A DNA stretch of 64,000 bases from Candidatus Methylomirabilota bacterium (lineage in GTDB: Bacteria; Methylomirabilota; Methylomirabilia; Rokubacteriales; CSP1-6). This document shows positions 63,324-64,000 of this stretch, piece after piece. A program made the translations under genes and the position numbers. Location: the NCBI GenBank assembly GCA_035709005.1, contig DASTFB010000077.1, positions 1 to 64,000 of the forward strand, in the 5' to 3' direction. The notes under the pieces were generated by a model. It was not told where the DNA came from. It saw nothing but the letters and a program-made list of their open reading frames with translations, and searched no databases. The stretch's first letter is position 1. Every line of letters begins with the position of its first letter.

Positions 63324-64000
63324 ATGAAGCTGCTGGACGGCAAGGTGGCGGTGGTGACGGGCGGGGGGACGGGCATCGGGCGCGCGGTGTCACTCGGTCT
63401 GGCGGCGGCAGGCGCGCGGGTCGTGGTCAACGACTACGGCGTCAGCGTGGACGGCCGCGATCCCTCCAGCGCGCCGGCCAATCAAGTCGTGGACGAGATC
63501 GTGAAGGCCGGGGGCCAGGCGATCGCCAGCCCGGAGAGCGTGGCCACGATGGCCGGCGGCCGGAACGTCATCGACCTCGCGCTCAAGGAGTTCGGCGACC
63601 TCCACATCCTCGTCTGCTGCGCGGGGATCCTGCGCGAGCGGATGATCTTCAACATGACCGAGGACGAATGGGACGCGGTCATCGCCGTCCATCTCAAGGG
63701 CCACTTCACGGTCATGCAGCCGGCCACGGCTCACATGCGCCAGAAGAAGACCGGCTCCATCACGACCTTCACGTCCGCGGCCGGTCTCGAGGGCTCCCCC
63801 GGTCAGCCGAACTACTCGGCGGCCAAAGAAGGGATCGTGGGTCTCACACGCTCCACGGCCCTCGCCATGGCCCGTTACGGGGTCCGCTGCAACGCGATCT
63901 CGCCCACCGCCGACACCCGGATGACCCGCCGGCTGCCCGACGATCGGCGCGCCGCGTCCACCGCCACCCCTCCCGAAGCGATCGCTCCGGTGGCGGTGTT
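63324..64000 (+). CDS. Short-chain dehydrogenase/reductase (SDR), truncated by the window end
   Basis: The first 225 residues of a classical SDR. TGGGTGIGRA near residue 12 binds NAD(P), the following NDYG supports cofactor selectivity, the CCAGILRE element stabilises the core, and YSAAKEG near residue 166 carries the catalytic Tyr and Lys. The ATG has GAGGAAG upstream. The product oxidises or reduces a hydroxyl or keto group; the substrate is unknown and the C-terminus is missing. Confidence 0.9.
   Translation, partial: MKLLDGKVAVVTGGGTGIGRAVSLGLAAAGARVVVNDYGVSVDGRDPSSAPANQVVDEIVKAGGQAIASPESVATMAGGRNVIDLALKEFGDLHILVCCAGILRERMIFNMTEDEWDAVIAVHLKGHFTVMQPATAHMRQKKTGSITTFTSAAGLEGSPGQPNYSAAKEGIVGLTRSTALAMARYGVRCNAISPTADTRMTRRLPDDRRAASTATPPEAIAPVAV

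Overview
The window is 64 kb of gene-dense, very GC-rich bacterial DNA. Codons end mostly in G or C, and nearly every frame is open over long stretches. I see no rRNA, tRNA, CRISPR array, insertion sequence or phage gene. The content is a soil or sediment heterotroph with solute-binding-protein transporters, several amidohydrolase-2 paralogues, CaiB-type CoA transferases, extradiol dioxygenase subunits, sulfite and persulfide oxidation genes, Ku and abundant phosphorylases. This mix is typical of uncultivated lineages such as Candidatus Rokubacteria (Methylomirabilota), but that assignment is inference. No gap without a gene exceeds about 300 bases. The largest are 7413-7643 (start region of a P-type ATPase and a hemerythrin gene) and 63064-63323 (GC-rich inverted repeats, nothing recognised).

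Layout. 0-12 kb: DUF72 protein, amidohydrolase plus LLM-class oxidoreductase, a sulfite dehydrogenase/cytochrome c pair, a PEEFP-type P-type ATPase, hemerythrin, a MIP18/SufT-like protein, an NnrS-like membrane protein, and two coupled amidohydrolases. 12-24 kb: an enol-lactonase-like hydrolase, a metallo-beta-lactamase/double-rhodanese protein with a DUF523-DUF1722 partner, an Att-like ABC ATPase/FtsX permease/AttH-lipocalin trio, a PQQ-type sugar dehydrogenase, an AI-2E family exporter and FtsH. 24-34 kb: a minus-strand run of glucan phosphorylase, phosphoglucomutase, GH65 disaccharide phosphorylase, beta-phosphoglucomutase and copper ATPase, which together would turn glucans and alpha-disaccharides into glucose-6-phosphate. 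34-38 kb: an unknown coiled-coil protein with Ku, a Kef-type antiporter and a universal stress protein. 38-50 kb: tripartite TctABC transporter, two coupled CoA transferases, enoyl-CoA hydratase, alpha/beta hydrolase, acetamidase, a deacetylase-fold protein, amidohydrolase and cupin. 49.4-50.5 kb: a MerB-like locus described below. 50.5-61 kb: branched-chain-type ABC transporter (with a LivM-LivG fusion), LigAB extradiol dioxygenase, cupins, acyl-CoA dehydrogenase, a cystathionine beta-lyase-like enzyme and an enolase-superfamily enzyme. 61-64 kb: VIT1/CCC1-type transporter, histidine phosphatase, HdeD-like membrane protein and a truncated SDR.

The most striking observation is at 49701-50426 on the minus strand. 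Two short reading frames are in the same frame, separated only by one TGA, and together match the length and layout of an organomercurial lyase (MerB) family protein. The TGA falls where MerB has its second catalytic cysteine. It is followed by a stem-loop with a GGUC apical loop 19 bases downstream, the loop sequence and approximate spacing of the E. coli fdhF SECIS. I read this as a selenocysteine-containing MerB-like protein. A small frameshifted gene follows it.

Many adjacent genes overlap by exactly four bases (ATGA or GTGA), so translational coupling is the dominant operon style. Plausible sigma-70 promoters (TTGACA with a 17-18 base spacer and a TANNNT -10) precede several transcription units.
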